Shown piece by piece: positions 48,563 to 57,446 of a DNA stretch of 64,000 nt (within the stretch, counting starts at the first letter, position 1; every line of letters begins with the position of its first letter). Below the pieces are notes generated by a model. It did no database searches and had not been told where the DNA came from. It saw only the letters and a list, made by a program, of their open reading frames with translations. The position numbers were made by a program, and so were the translations under genes. The stretch is from an uncultured Flavobacteriales bacterium (GTDB taxonomy: Bacteria > Bacteroidota > Bacteroidia > Flavobacteriales_D > Parvicellaceae): contig CALJHN010000010.1 in NCBI GenBank assembly GCA_938075455.1, forward strand, positions 97,868 to 161,867. The letters run 5' to 3'.

Positions 48563-49441
48563 ATGGGTTCAGGAGATAGCTTTTTTGAAAGCAAGAAATT
48601 TAAAACAATAATGAAGTATGTATATGGTTACGGTGGTGCAATCGTAATTATTGGTGCGATGTTTAAAATACAGCATTGGCCAGGTGCAACAATTATGTTG
48701 ATTGGTGGGCTTGGAATTGAAGCTGTTATTTTTATGCTTTCAGCTCACGAACCTCTTCATGAAGAATTAGATTGGACAATTGCTTATCCTGAATTAGCTC
48801 TTGGTCACTCTGATGATGATCATAGCCCCAATGAATTACCTGACTCAACCAATGCAAGTAATGAATCTGTTGTTGAACAATTAGATAACATGCTGGCAAA
48901 AGCTAAAATTGAGCCTGAATTAATTAAAAGCCTTGGCGATGGAATGAAAAACTTAAGTGATAACGCTGGCAAACTTGGAGATATTAGTTCTGCCTCAGAA
49001 GCTACTAACGAATATGTAGAAAATCTTAAGGGGGCAACATCTAAAGTTGGTGAATTATCCAATGCTTATGACCAGGCTTCTTCTGAAGTTTCTGCAAAAG
49101 CAGAAGTTTTAGGTAATGCTTACTCAAAAGCAGCTGCTTCTATTGAAGAAATATCAAACATTTCTGGTAGTGAATCTAATTTAGGTGATCAATTAGACAA
49201 AGTTTCTGGAAATTTAACCCAACTTAATAATTTGTATGAGATGCAATTGGAAGGAGTCTCAGCACTTTCTAAAGCTAGTGATGATATGTCAAATGGAATT
49301 TCAAATATTGTTAGTAATCTTCAGTCATCTGTAGACGATACTAAAAAGTACAAAGAAACAATGTCTGATTTAACATCTAATCTTGCTGCATTAAATTCAG
49401 TTTATGGAAATATGTTATCTGCAATGAATGTCAATAAATAA
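48563..49441 (+). CDS. gldL: Type IX secretion motor protein GldL (PorL)
   Basis: GldL is the inner-membrane stator-like subunit that uses the proton motive force, with GldM, to drive secretion and gliding. Two membrane helices lie at about residues 19-36 and 43-62, joined by MFKIQHWPGA. Lys35 and Glu53 correspond to the membrane Lys and Glu known to matter in GldL. The long C-terminal part (about residues 90-292) is Ser/Asn/Glu-rich and coiled-coil-like, and makes the protein longer (292 residues) than that of F. johnsoniae (about 215). Confidence 0.94.
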   Translation: MGSGDSFFESKKFKTIMKYVYGYGGAIVIIGAMFKIQHWPGATIMLIGGLGIEAVIFMLSAHEPLHEELDWTIAYPELALGHSDDDHSPNELPDSTNASNESVVEQLDNMLAKAKIEPELIKSLGDGMKNLSDNAGKLGDISSASEATNEYVENLKGATSKVGELSNAYDQASSEVSAKAEVLGNAYSKAAASIEEISNISGSESNLGDQLDKVSGNLTQLNNLYEMQLEGVSALSKASDDMSNGISNIVSNLQSSVDDTKKYKETMSDLTSNLAALNSVYGNMLSAMNVNK

Positions 49442-49476
49442 TTATCAACCAGTATTAATTAAATAAAAGACTAATT

Positions 49477-51489
49477 ATGGGTGGAGGTAAAGAAACGCCA
49501 AGACAAAAAATGGTTGGATTAATGTACTTAGTTCTTATGGCTCTTTTGGCCATGAATGTTTCTAAGGAAATTATCAATGCATTTGTTACTTTGAATAATA
49601 AATTAGAAAGTAGTATAGAACAAGTTGAATCATTTAATGTAAATTTAGCTGATGAATTTGCAACAAAATTAGCTACCCTTCAGGCAACAGGAGCACCACC
49701 TAATGAGATAGAGAGGGTTGGATTTCATAAAGGAACTAACGATGAAATCGTTGAGTTAACAAGACATATGTGTAATGATGTTGTAAAAAGAAACCTTTTT
49801 TTACTTATATCAGCTGCAGCAACCGACACCAAGTTTGAAGAATTTGATAAGATTGAAGATGCAATTATTAAAGACGATGCAGAAGCCAAAACTAAATTAC
49901 TTGCACTTGTTAATAAAGTTAACGATTTAGGTTTAATTGGAGTTGACGAACATCATGAATTACATGGAATTGATACAGATCATGACGAATACCATAATCC
50001 TTTATTTCACATTGATGATGCAGGTTATATCCATATAAGAGATTTGTCAAATTATTCAAAAAAAGATGATTATGACACTCCAACTAGACTACTGGCTGGA
50101 CCAAACTTTAAAGAAATTGCTCCTGAAGGTCTACACTTAATGGACAACTTACACCATTTTAGAAATGGATTAATTGCCTTGATAGCTAACCACCCTAGTG
50201 ATACTTTAGAAGGGGGTATCGTACATCAATATTTATTTGATACAACTTTAATTGAAGACCCGGATTTTTTATTGACAGAAGGTGACAGAGAAGCATTTGC
50301 TGCTGTTGTTGATTCAATCATTGAATTTGAAATTGAAGAAAATAAATTAGACCCACTTGATGCTGAAACTGTGAGAAATATTTATGTTAGAATGACAATT
50401 CCTAAATTTGTAATGAATCATGGTGAAAAGTATCCCTGGATTTTTGGCCAATTTGACCATGCTCCTATTGTTGCTGCATCAGCAGTTATGACTTCGGTCA
50501 GATCTGATATATTACAAGTACAAACCTTAGCTTCACAGCTAGTTAGTTCAAGAGTAGAAGTTGAATCTTTTAACTTCAATAAAATTGATCCTTTAGCCTT
50601 TTCTGCAACCAGTTATATTAATCAGGGAGACTCTCTTGGATTAAGAGTGATGATTGCTGCTTATGATTCTTCGGAAGCTATGGAATTGAAATATTGGGTA
50701 GATGATACTAATCAAGTAAAGAAAAAAGAATCAGAACAAGATTTAACTACCATGAAAACTTTCAAAGGAAAAGCAGGTCAAAAAGTTAATATTACTGGTT
50801 CTGTAGGAGATCACACACTTTCCGGATTTATTGCAATTAAAGAAAAAGGTGTAAAAAAATGGAAGCCATGGAAATTTAATTACTCAGTTGGAGCTCCAAA
50901 TGCTGCTGTTTCTGCAGCTGATTTACAAGTTCTTTATATGGGTTGGGATAACAAAATAAAAGTATCTGCATCTGGGTATAAACCTGAATCAATTAGATTA
51001 TCTGGAAAAGGTTGTTCAGTTAAAGGTCCCGATAGCAAAGGTTTTTATATAGCAAAAGTTACTAATTCAAAACTTAAAAATGCTAGCTTAATTGTAACAG
51101 GCGTTGACGATAAAGGAAAATCAAACGTTTTAGCTAATGAAACTTTCAGGGTTTTTCCTCTACCAAAACCTACGGCATATTTTGCTGGTAAAGCAGGTGG
51201 AAATCTAAAAAAAGCAAATGCCGTCAGTTATAAAACTTTAAAAGCATCACTTGGAGATAGTCCCTTAGATGTTCCTTATGAGGTAGTTAGTTTTACTATG
51301 TTTACAACAAAAGGTGGTGCTCCTATTGAGCTTAACTCAAAATCTAATAGGTTAACTTCCACTATGCTAGCAGCAATGAGAAAAATCCCAAAAAATGGAA
51401 GTCTAACTTTTACTAGAGTCAAAGTAAAAAATCTTAAAAGTGGTAGGATTTTTCAGTTAGAATCCGGAATTGTACTTAAATTAATTTAA
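49477..51489 (+). CDS. gldM: Type IX secretion motor protein GldM (PorM), enlarged
   Basis: GldM spans the periplasm and couples the GldL motor to the GldK/N ring. The N-terminal cytosolic start GGGKETPRQKMVGLMYLVLM and single helix ALLAMNVSKEIINAF are typical, as are the C-terminal domains (VSAADLQVLYMGWDNKIKVS, then FRVFPLPKPTAYFAGKAGG). At 670 residues it is about 150 longer than usual (about 515). The extra sequence is in the first periplasmic domain, roughly residues 155-300, and begins with a His/Asp/Glu-rich stretch (residues 157-181, six His). It is 35 bases after gldL and two bases before gldN. Confidence 0.95.
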   Translation: MGGGKETPRQKMVGLMYLVLMALLAMNVSKEIINAFVTLNNKLESSIEQVESFNVNLADEFATKLATLQATGAPPNEIERVGFHKGTNDEIVELTRHMCNDVVKRNLFLLISAAATDTKFEEFDKIEDAIIKDDAEAKTKLLALVNKVNDLGLIGVDEHHELHGIDTDHDEYHNPLFHIDDAGYIHIRDLSNYSKKDDYDTPTRLLAGPNFKEIAPEGLHLMDNLHHFRNGLIALIANHPSDTLEGGIVHQYLFDTTLIEDPDFLLTEGDREAFAAVVDSIIEFEIEENKLDPLDAETVRNIYVRMTIPKFVMNHGEKYPWIFGQFDHAPIVAASAVMTSVRSDILQVQTLASQLVSSRVEVESFNFNKIDPLAFSATSYINQGDSLGLRVMIAAYDSSEAMELKYWVDDTNQVKKKESEQDLTTMKTFKGKAGQKVNITGSVGDHTLSGFIAIKEKGVKKWKPWKFNYSVGAPNAAVSAADLQVLYMGWDNKIKVSASGYKPESIRLSGKGCSVKGPDSKGFYIAKVTNSKLKNASLIVTGVDDKGKSNVLANETFRVFPLPKPTAYFAGKAGGNLKKANAVSYKTLKASLGDSPLDVPYEVVSFTMFTTKGGAPIELNSKSNRLTSTMLAAMRKIPKNGSLTFTRVKVKNLKSGRIFQLESGIVLKLI

Positions 51490-51491
51490 TT

Positions 51492-52406
51492 ATGAAATAC
51501 TTATTTAAAATATCATTTATAATAATATTTATTAATCCACTGTTAGCGCAGCTTCCTGGATCATCAACAGGTTCACAGTCTGATGTTCTAGACGGTGTAT
51601 ACATTCAGGAGCACATTCCAACTAAAAGATTAGTGCCTTATGCACATTTAAGAGAAGCAGATGTTATGTGGTCTCACAGAATTTGGAGAGTTTTAGATTT
51701 AAAGGAGAAAATGAATCACAAACTTTATTATCCTTTGGAACCACAAAATGATAGAATGTCTTTATTTGATATTATTAAATATGCAGCTAAGGTTGAAGCA
51801 TCTATAACTGTATATGATCCTGGGGTAGATTTTGATGATAAATTTAGATATCCTATTAAGGGGGACCCTAGTACCCAAGAATTTAAGGATAAAATAGATC
51901 CTATGTTTGGTTATCCTAATTCCAGAGATTCTGTTGATGCAAATGATGAGCCAGTTACAGACATGAACGGAGATAAGTTAATAGTTGAATTTATTTCTGA
52001 TTATGAAGCAAGTGAGATTGTTAGATATGTTTTGAAAGAAGATTGGTTTTTTGATAAGCAAAGATCTATGTTAGATGTAAGAATTATTGGTATTGCACCA
52101 GTAGTTAAAGCTGTTAATCCTGAGACACAAGAAGTTGTAGGGCTTAAAAAGTTATTTTGGCTTTATTTCCCAGAGTGTAGAAAGGTTTTTAATAATTCTT
52201 TTGTTTATAACCCTGACAATGATGCTCAAAGAATGAGTTTTGATGATTTATTTCGTAAAAGAGAATTTTCATCATTTGTTGAAAAAGAGAGTAATGTTTT
52301 TGATAGATCTGTTAGTCCTAACTGGACTGGAATAGATGCCCTTTTAGAGTCTGAAAGAATAAGAGAAGAAATATTTACTTTCGAACACGATTTATGGCAC
52401 TTTTAA
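51492..52406 (+). CDS. gldN: Type IX secretion / gliding protein GldN (PorN)
   Basis: GldN is a periplasmic partner of GldK in the outer-membrane ring. The 304-residue protein has a signal peptide (FIIIFINPLLAQ) and family motifs: RLVPYAHLREADVMWSHRIW, the DLKEKMNHKLYYPL segment, and FWLYFPECRKVFNN. It is the last gene of the porP-gldKLMN operon and is followed by an intrinsic terminator. Confidence 0.94.
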   Translation: MKYLFKISFIIIFINPLLAQLPGSSTGSQSDVLDGVYIQEHIPTKRLVPYAHLREADVMWSHRIWRVLDLKEKMNHKLYYPLEPQNDRMSLFDIIKYAAKVEASITVYDPGVDFDDKFRYPIKGDPSTQEFKDKIDPMFGYPNSRDSVDANDEPVTDMNGDKLIVEFISDYEASEIVRYVLKEDWFFDKQRSMLDVRIIGIAPVVKAVNPETQEVVGLKKLFWLYFPECRKVFNNSFVYNPDNDAQRMSFDDLFRKREFSSFVEKESNVFDRSVSPNWTGIDALLESERIREEIFTFEHDLWHF

Positions 52407-52431
52407 AAAAATAGTTAATTTTTATATTTTG

Positions 52432-52454
52432 AGCCCTTTAAATAGGGCTTTTTT
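52432..52454 (+). terminator. Intrinsic terminator of porP-gldKLMN, abutting the ABC-F start
   Basis: AGCCCT (52432-52437) pairs with AGGGCT (52444-52449) around a 6-base loop, followed by TTTTT (52450-52454). The ABC-F start codon begins at 52457, two bases past the T tract. TATATTTTG (52423-52431) abuts the hairpin and resembles a -7 box. Confidence 0.88.
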
Positions 52455-52456
52455 GT

Positions 52457-54313
52457 ATGCTTAATTTAACAAATATCACAGTTAGTTTCGGTGGAAGAGA
52501 TTTGTATAAAAATATTTCTTTTCAAATAAATCCTAAAGATAAAATTGGAATTGTTGGCAAAAATGGTGCAGGTAAATCTACCATGCTTAAATTGATTACT
52601 GGAGAGCAAAAGCCAAATTCAGGAACTATTATCACTACTAATTCTTTAAGTATTGGATATTTACCTCAAGAAATAAATGTTTCTTCAGATGAGAAAATTC
52701 TAAATGAGGTTCTAAATGCCAATAAACAGTTGCTGAAAATAAATCATAGACTAGATGAAATTAATTTAGAGCTAACAACTAGAACAGACTATGAGTCTGA
52801 TGCATATATGCAGCTTTTAAGTGAGCTTTCAGATCTAAACGAGCAATTGTTGTTGCTGGACGGAGATAATCAATTAAAAGACGCAGAATTGATTTTAAAA
52901 GGATTGGGTTTTGAGCAAAATGAATTAAATCTTCCATATTCTAGTTTTTCTGGTGGTTGGAAAATGCGTGTCGAGTTAGCTAAGCTTCTAATTCAAAAGC
53001 CAAGCGTAATTTTATTAGATGAACCAACCAACCATTTGGATATAGAATCCATACAATGGTTAGAAATGTATTTGAAAAATTATATTGGCATTATTCTTTT
53101 GATTTCTCACGATAGAACTTTTCTAGACAATATTACTAATAGAACTATTGAATTAGCAAATAGTAAGCTTTATGATTATAAATGTAATTACACCAAATAT
53201 TTAGAGCTTAGGGAAGAGGAAATTTTCACCCAGATAGCGGCCAAGAAAAATCAAGAGAAAATGGTCAAACACACCCAAGAACTGATCAATAAATTTAGAG
53301 CTAAGAAAAACAAAGCTGCTTTTGCTCAATCATTGATTAAGAAGTTGGACAAACTAGAAGATATAGAGATAGATCAACTAGAAAAAGATGGGATTCAGTT
53401 TAAGTTTCCAGAACCTTCTCACTCTGGAAAAGAGACGCTTAAAATAGCTGGTTTAGAAAAAAAGTATGGTGAAAAAGAAATTTTTTCCAATGTTGATTTA
53501 TCGATATCTAGAGGAGAGAAAATAGCATTAATTGGTAAAAATGGAATGGGTAAATCTACATTTATCAAAAGTATTGTAAAGGACATATCTTTCAATGGGA
53601 ATATTCAATTGGGCCATCAAGTAATGATGGGTTATTTTGCCCAAGATGAAGCTCATAAGTTAGATCCTAACAAAACAGTTTTTGAAACTATTGATGATGT
53701 AGCAGTTGGGGAAGTAAGGAAAAATATTCGTCAAATACTAGGTTCTTTTTTATTTTCAGGAGACGATACTGAAAAAAAAGTTAAGGTGCTTTCTGGAGGC
53801 GAAAAGACAAGACTCTCCTTATGCAAATTACTGCTTCAGCCCAATAATTTTTTAATTCTAGATGAGCCAACAAACCACCTTGATATGATTTCTAAAGAAA
53901 TTTTAAAAGAAGCTCTTGCAGGATATGCAGGAACATTGCTTTTGGTATCTCACGATAGAGGGTTTTTAGATGGTCTTACAGATAGAGTTTATTTTATAAA
54001 AGATAAAACAATCAAAGTATACCACGAGCCAGTTACTCAATTTATAAATAGTTACTATCACGATATTAGTAATGATGCAAAAGCAGCTAAAAAACCAGAG
54101 AAAAAAACCTCTCAAAAAAATAAAAAGTATCAAAATCAACAAAAGTCTTTGGAAAGAAAAATTACCAAGCTAGAGGAGAAGCAAACTAGTTTAGAATTTG
54201 AGTTGTATGAAACCAATGATGCTGAAAAACTTAAGGAAATCCAAAAACAATTAAGTGAGCTCAAAAAAGAGATTGAAGTCAACTTTGATTCACTAATGGC
54301 TATTGGAAACTAA
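52457..54313 (+). CDS. ABC-F family ATP-binding protein
   Basis: This 618-residue soluble ABC-F protein has two nucleotide-binding domains and no membrane helices. Walker A motifs are GKNGAGKST and GKNGMGKST; signatures are FSGGWKMRVELAKLL and LSGGEKTRLSLCKLL; both Walker B regions read LDEPTNHLD. The linker between domains contains the basic KFRAKKNKAAFAQS. The charged coiled-coil C-terminus (YQNQQKSLERKITKLEEKQ) is of the Uup/YheS type. Such proteins act on the ribosome E site; a housekeeping translation role is more likely than drug resistance. The start is fixed by the family N-terminus MLNLTNITVSFGGRDLY. Confidence 0.92.
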   Translation: MLNLTNITVSFGGRDLYKNISFQINPKDKIGIVGKNGAGKSTMLKLITGEQKPNSGTIITTNSLSIGYLPQEINVSSDEKILNEVLNANKQLLKINHRLDEINLELTTRTDYESDAYMQLLSELSDLNEQLLLLDGDNQLKDAELILKGLGFEQNELNLPYSSFSGGWKMRVELAKLLIQKPSVILLDEPTNHLDIESIQWLEMYLKNYIGIILLISHDRTFLDNITNRTIELANSKLYDYKCNYTKYLELREEEIFTQIAAKKNQEKMVKHTQELINKFRAKKNKAAFAQSLIKKLDKLEDIEIDQLEKDGIQFKFPEPSHSGKETLKIAGLEKKYGEKEIFSNVDLSISRGEKIALIGKNGMGKSTFIKSIVKDISFNGNIQLGHQVMMGYFAQDEAHKLDPNKTVFETIDDVAVGEVRKNIRQILGSFLFSGDDTEKKVKVLSGGEKTRLSLCKLLLQPNNFLILDEPTNHLDMISKEILKEALAGYAGTLLLVSHDRGFLDGLTDRVYFIKDKTIKVYHEPVTQFINSYYHDISNDAKAAKKPEKKTSQKNKKYQNQQKSLERKITKLEEKQTSLEFELYETNDAEKLKEIQKQLSELKKEIEVNFDSLMAIGN

Positions 54314-54706
54314 TTTCCCTCTTTTGTATTGATGGATGACACTGTCTTTTCCTTGTAAATTATAGAAAATAGCTTTACCATCTATAAAATTCAATTTAAA
54401 TTCTACCAAAGACTTTCTTATTCCATTTTTACGAAATCGAAGCATGTTTCCATGCATTTTCCCCTCTATAAAATTCTTTTCCAGGCTAATTTCACCAGAT
54501 TCATAATATTCCAAACATTTCCCGGTATATGGACTAGTTCTTTCTTCAATAAAGAAATAATTGTAGAGTTCATCGTAAACTAAATCATCACAATGACAAG
54601 AATTTCCTGCAATGGTAGAAGATTCTTTTTTTGGTTGGCATTGGATTATAAAGTAAAGCTGAGATGCCAGTAGAAAATAGCTAAATAGTTTTGGTTTACT
54701 GTTCAT
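54293..54706 (-). CDS. MORN/YwqK-type lipoprotein
   Basis: This 137-residue protein has an N-terminal hydrophobic signal and a Cys at residue 23 (LYFIIQC), a plausible lipobox. The rest has MORN-like repeats: YTGKCLEYYESGEISLEKNF, EGKMHGNMLRFRKNGIRKS and IDGKAIFYNLQGK. Such repeats occur in YwqK-type proteins and may bind lipids or proteins; the function is unknown. Its end overlaps the 3' end of the ABC-F gene by 21 bases in the opposite direction, and its start overlaps the aldehyde dehydrogenase stop by one base. Confidence 0.75.
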   Translation of the reverse strand: MNSKPKLFSYFLLASQLYFIIQCQPKKESSTIAGNSCHCDDLVYDELYNYFFIEERTSPYTGKCLEYYESGEISLEKNFIEGKMHGNMLRFRKNGIRKSLVEFKLNFIDGKAIFYNLQGKDSVIHQYKRGKLVSNSH

Positions 54707-56127
54707 TATATTTTAGCAATATTTTTAAAATATTTGAAAATATTTTGGTTGAACGGAGGATAAACCAGTTTGAGCATATTCCCAAATTTCTTTTTTACGA
54801 CTCCTTTTTCATTGGAGAAATCAACAAAACTATGTTTCCCTCCTGATTTACCAATTCCACTGTTGTTTACCCCACCAAAAGGAAGATTTGGATTGACTAC
54901 AGTCATCATCAATTCATTTATAGATACTCCACCAGAAACAGTATTTTCCATAAAAAATTTAATGTTCTTCTTGTTTGAACTCATTATATATATGGCAAGT
55001 GGAGAAGGCATTTTTTGAAATAGTTCTATTACCTCACTATTTTTTTCGAAAGTTAATACGGGTAGAATAGGTCCAAATATTTCTTCTTGCATTACCATCA
55101 TTTCTAAGGTTATATTGGTAAGTAAAGTTGGGGCCATAAACTTTTCATTCTCGTTCAATTCACCACCGTATTCTACTTTTGCCCCTTTTTTTATAGCATC
55201 TTTTAAATGGAATTCCACTCTTTTAAAATTATTTTCATCTACTATTCTTCCATAGTCTTTAGAATGTTCAATTCCTTCTTTTTTAGTATTGTAAAATTTA
55301 TCTACAGAACTTTTAAAGTATTTGGTGAAATCTGATAGCTTGTCTTTTTTAATAAGGACAAAATCTGGAGCAATACAAGTTTGGCCACAATTAAGAGTTT
55401 TGCCCCAAGCTATTTTTTCTGCAATTTTTTTAATGTCTCCAGTGCCATCTACTATTACTGGTGATTTCCCACCTAGTTCTAGAGTTACTGCGGATAAATT
55501 TTTGGATGCTGCTTCCATCACAATTTTCCCTACTTTAGGACTTCCTGTAAAATGAATGTGGTTGAAAGGTAGTTTTAAAAGTTCGGTAGATTCTTTGACA
55601 GAACCTTCTATAGCAGCAACTTCATTTTCTTCATAGAGCGTCTGTAGCATATTGGCTATTACTTTGGAAGTGTGTGACGAAATCTCAGAGGGTTTAACAA
55701 TGACTGCATTACCAGCTGCAATTCCATAAATTAATGGGTACAGAGAAAGAAAAATAGGATAGTTCCAGGGGGAAATCATTAGAATATTTCCTTTAGATTC
55801 GTACTTGACATAAGAAGACATTCCCACCATGGTAATAGGTGTTGGAACATACTCGTCTTTCATCCACTGTTTTAAATTTCTTACTACTTGCTTTACGTTT
55901 AGTAGAGTAGGTGTGATTTCTGTAGTAATTACTTCTTCGTTGGATTTTCTTAAGTCTTTATAAAGAGCATCGGCAATTATTTGGTGGTTACTTTCACTAG
56001 ATATGAAATTTTCAATTCGCTTAATTTTTTCAATTCTATCTTTTAGGGAAGAATTCCTTAGTCTTAGAATATTACTTGGCTCTGATTGAAGTTTAAATAT
56101 TCTTTTTATTTCTTTTACATTGTCCAT
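54706..56127 (-). CDS. Aldehyde dehydrogenase (class 3-like, NAD(P)-dependent)
   Basis: This 473-residue enzyme oxidises aldehydes to acids. Motifs are the start of the coenzyme fold, ISPWNYPIFLSLYPLIYGIA, then FTGSPKVGKIVMEAASK, the general-base Glu in VTLELGGKSPVIV, and the catalytic Cys in LNCGQTCIAPDFVLI. The C-terminal PNLPFGGVNNSGIGKSGGKH is also typical. The short length and extended hydrophobic C-terminus fit class 3 fatty-aldehyde-type enzymes. It is cotranscribed with the serine hydrolase upstream (two bases apart). The substrate is unknown. Confidence 0.9.
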   Translation of the reverse strand: MDNVKEIKRIFKLQSEPSNILRLRNSSLKDRIEKIKRIENFISSESNHQIIADALYKDLRKSNEEVITTEITPTLLNVKQVVRNLKQWMKDEYVPTPITMVGMSSYVKYESKGNILMISPWNYPIFLSLYPLIYGIAAGNAVIVKPSEISSHTSKVIANMLQTLYEENEVAAIEGSVKESTELLKLPFNHIHFTGSPKVGKIVMEAASKNLSAVTLELGGKSPVIVDGTGDIKKIAEKIAWGKTLNCGQTCIAPDFVLIKKDKLSDFTKYFKSSVDKFYNTKKEGIEHSKDYGRIVDENNFKRVEFHLKDAIKKGAKVEYGGELNENEKFMAPTLLTNITLEMMVMQEEIFGPILPVLTFEKNSEVIELFQKMPSPLAIYIMSSNKKNIKFFMENTVSGGVSINELMMTVVNPNLPFGGVNNSGIGKSGGKHSFVDFSNEKGVVKKKFGNMLKLVYPPFNQNIFKYFKNIAKI

Positions 56128-56129
56128 TT

Positions 56130-57446
56130 CTAGTCTTTATATTCCATTTTGGTCCATGGCTGGTAAATAGTACCTCTTATTCTAGAATCTTTAGTGTATC
56201 CATAGGCTCCGTCATATATCCAAAACATTTGGGTCATAATGGTTCCTACAAATCTTCTTTTGGTATCTATCCAAAAATGAGTGCCTTCGTATCCGCCACC
56301 AATCCACAGTCCCTTGTCACCATGTCCTTTTAATAGGGTAGAGTCTCCGCTTACCCAAAGATTATAACCATTGTATCCATAAGAATTATCTTTTAGAGTA
56401 TGTGGAGATGTAAGTTCTTCAATAGTACTTTCTTCTAAAAATCTGTAGCCGTTGAGGGTTCCTTTATTTAGTAGCATTCTTAAAAAATCTGAATATCCGT
56501 TGGCAGTTGCAATCATTCCCTCTCCACCAAGATAAAGATTATGTTCTGGACGGTAATCTGGTACATCTTGACCAAAAATATCAAGTTCTCCAATCTTAGC
56601 AATTCTGAGTAAAGAGTCTTTTCCTGAAAATCTAGGAAGCATAGTAGCCCCTTCTGGAAGATCGTAAGCCAATCCTTCAATTTTCATAGGATCTGAAATG
56701 CGTTCTTTAACTAGTTCTGCCAATTTTTTTCCGGTAGCTCTTTCACAAACTAGTCCCAAAACGGTAGTATTCATTCCATAATAATAGTAAGATCCTGGGT
56801 GTTGACAAAGTGGTAAAAGTGCCAATTTATTGATGAGATCTTGACTGTTTTTTGCCATTGCTAAATTTTTTTCTGCTACGGCAGAATCCAAACATTCTAG
56901 GTTGGTGGTAGAATAGTAAAATCCAGCTTGATGGTTAAGAAGATGAACAATGGTCATTACCGAATCGTTTTCTACATATTTAATTGGACAAGGTTCTTTT
57001 CTTAAAGAGTCATATTCATACCAGTTTACAGATGCAATTTCTATACTGTCTTGGGATACAGCAACTTTTAAATCACTAAATTCTGGTATATATTTAATTA
57101 CCGAATCGTCTAAGGAAATAATGCCATCTTCCATTAAGTCTAATGCCAAGCAAATGGTTACAATTTTACTCATTGACCAAATTCTAATCCAAGAATCCCC
57201 ATCTATATTTTCATTGGCTAGTAAACGCTGGTTTTTTTCTAAGTTTTCATAGGCTACAACGCCATTAGAATCTTCTAGTCTTGTATATATAAAGGGGTAT
57301 ATTTCTCTATCTACAAAAGTTTTGGTAATGCTATCTATTTGTTGCTTATTGGTTATCTCTAGATAAGACTTTGGCTCTGTTTCTGTTTCTTTACAGCCAA
57401 TAATTATAATAAAACATACGAAAAACAGGAAGATAGTTTTTTTCAT
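56130..57446 (-). CDS. Serine hydrolase lipoprotein (beta-lactamase / class C-like fold)
   Basis: This 438-residue protein has a lipoprotein signal with Cys18 (IIIIGC). The catalytic motif S-x-x-K is Ser91-Met-Ser-Lys94 in IWSMSKIVT. The second motif region is YYYGMNTTVLGLVCERATG, and the third is GHGDKG (His-x-Gly). This is the family of penicillin-binding-like esterases and D-aminopeptidases, not necessarily a drug-inactivating lactamase. It overlaps the GH43 gene by four bases (ATGA), which suggests a role with carbohydrate breakdown, for example removing ester side groups; that role is inferred. Confidence 0.85.
   Translation of the reverse strand: MKKTIFLFFVCFIIIIGCKETETEPKSYLEITNKQQIDSITKTFVDREIYPFIYTRLEDSNGVVAYENLEKNQRLLANENIDGDSWIRIWSMSKIVTICLALDLMEDGIISLDDSVIKYIPEFSDLKVAVSQDSIEIASVNWYEYDSLRKEPCPIKYVENDSVMTIVHLLNHQAGFYYSTTNLECLDSAVAEKNLAMAKNSQDLINKLALLPLCQHPGSYYYYGMNTTVLGLVCERATGKKLAELVKERISDPMKIEGLAYDLPEGATMLPRFSGKDSLLRIAKIGELDIFGQDVPDYRPEHNLYLGGEGMIATANGYSDFLRMLLNKGTLNGYRFLEESTIEELTSPHTLKDNSYGYNGYNLWVSGDSTLLKGHGDKGLWIGGGYEGTHFWIDTKRRFVGTIMTQMFWIYDGAYGYTKDSRIRGTIYQPWTKMEYKD

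Noticed and set aside
52457..54313. ABC-F gene as an antibiotic-resistance determinant
   Set aside because: The sequence pattern (Uup/YheS-like C-terminal coiled coil, housekeeping context) does not single out a resistance subfamily.
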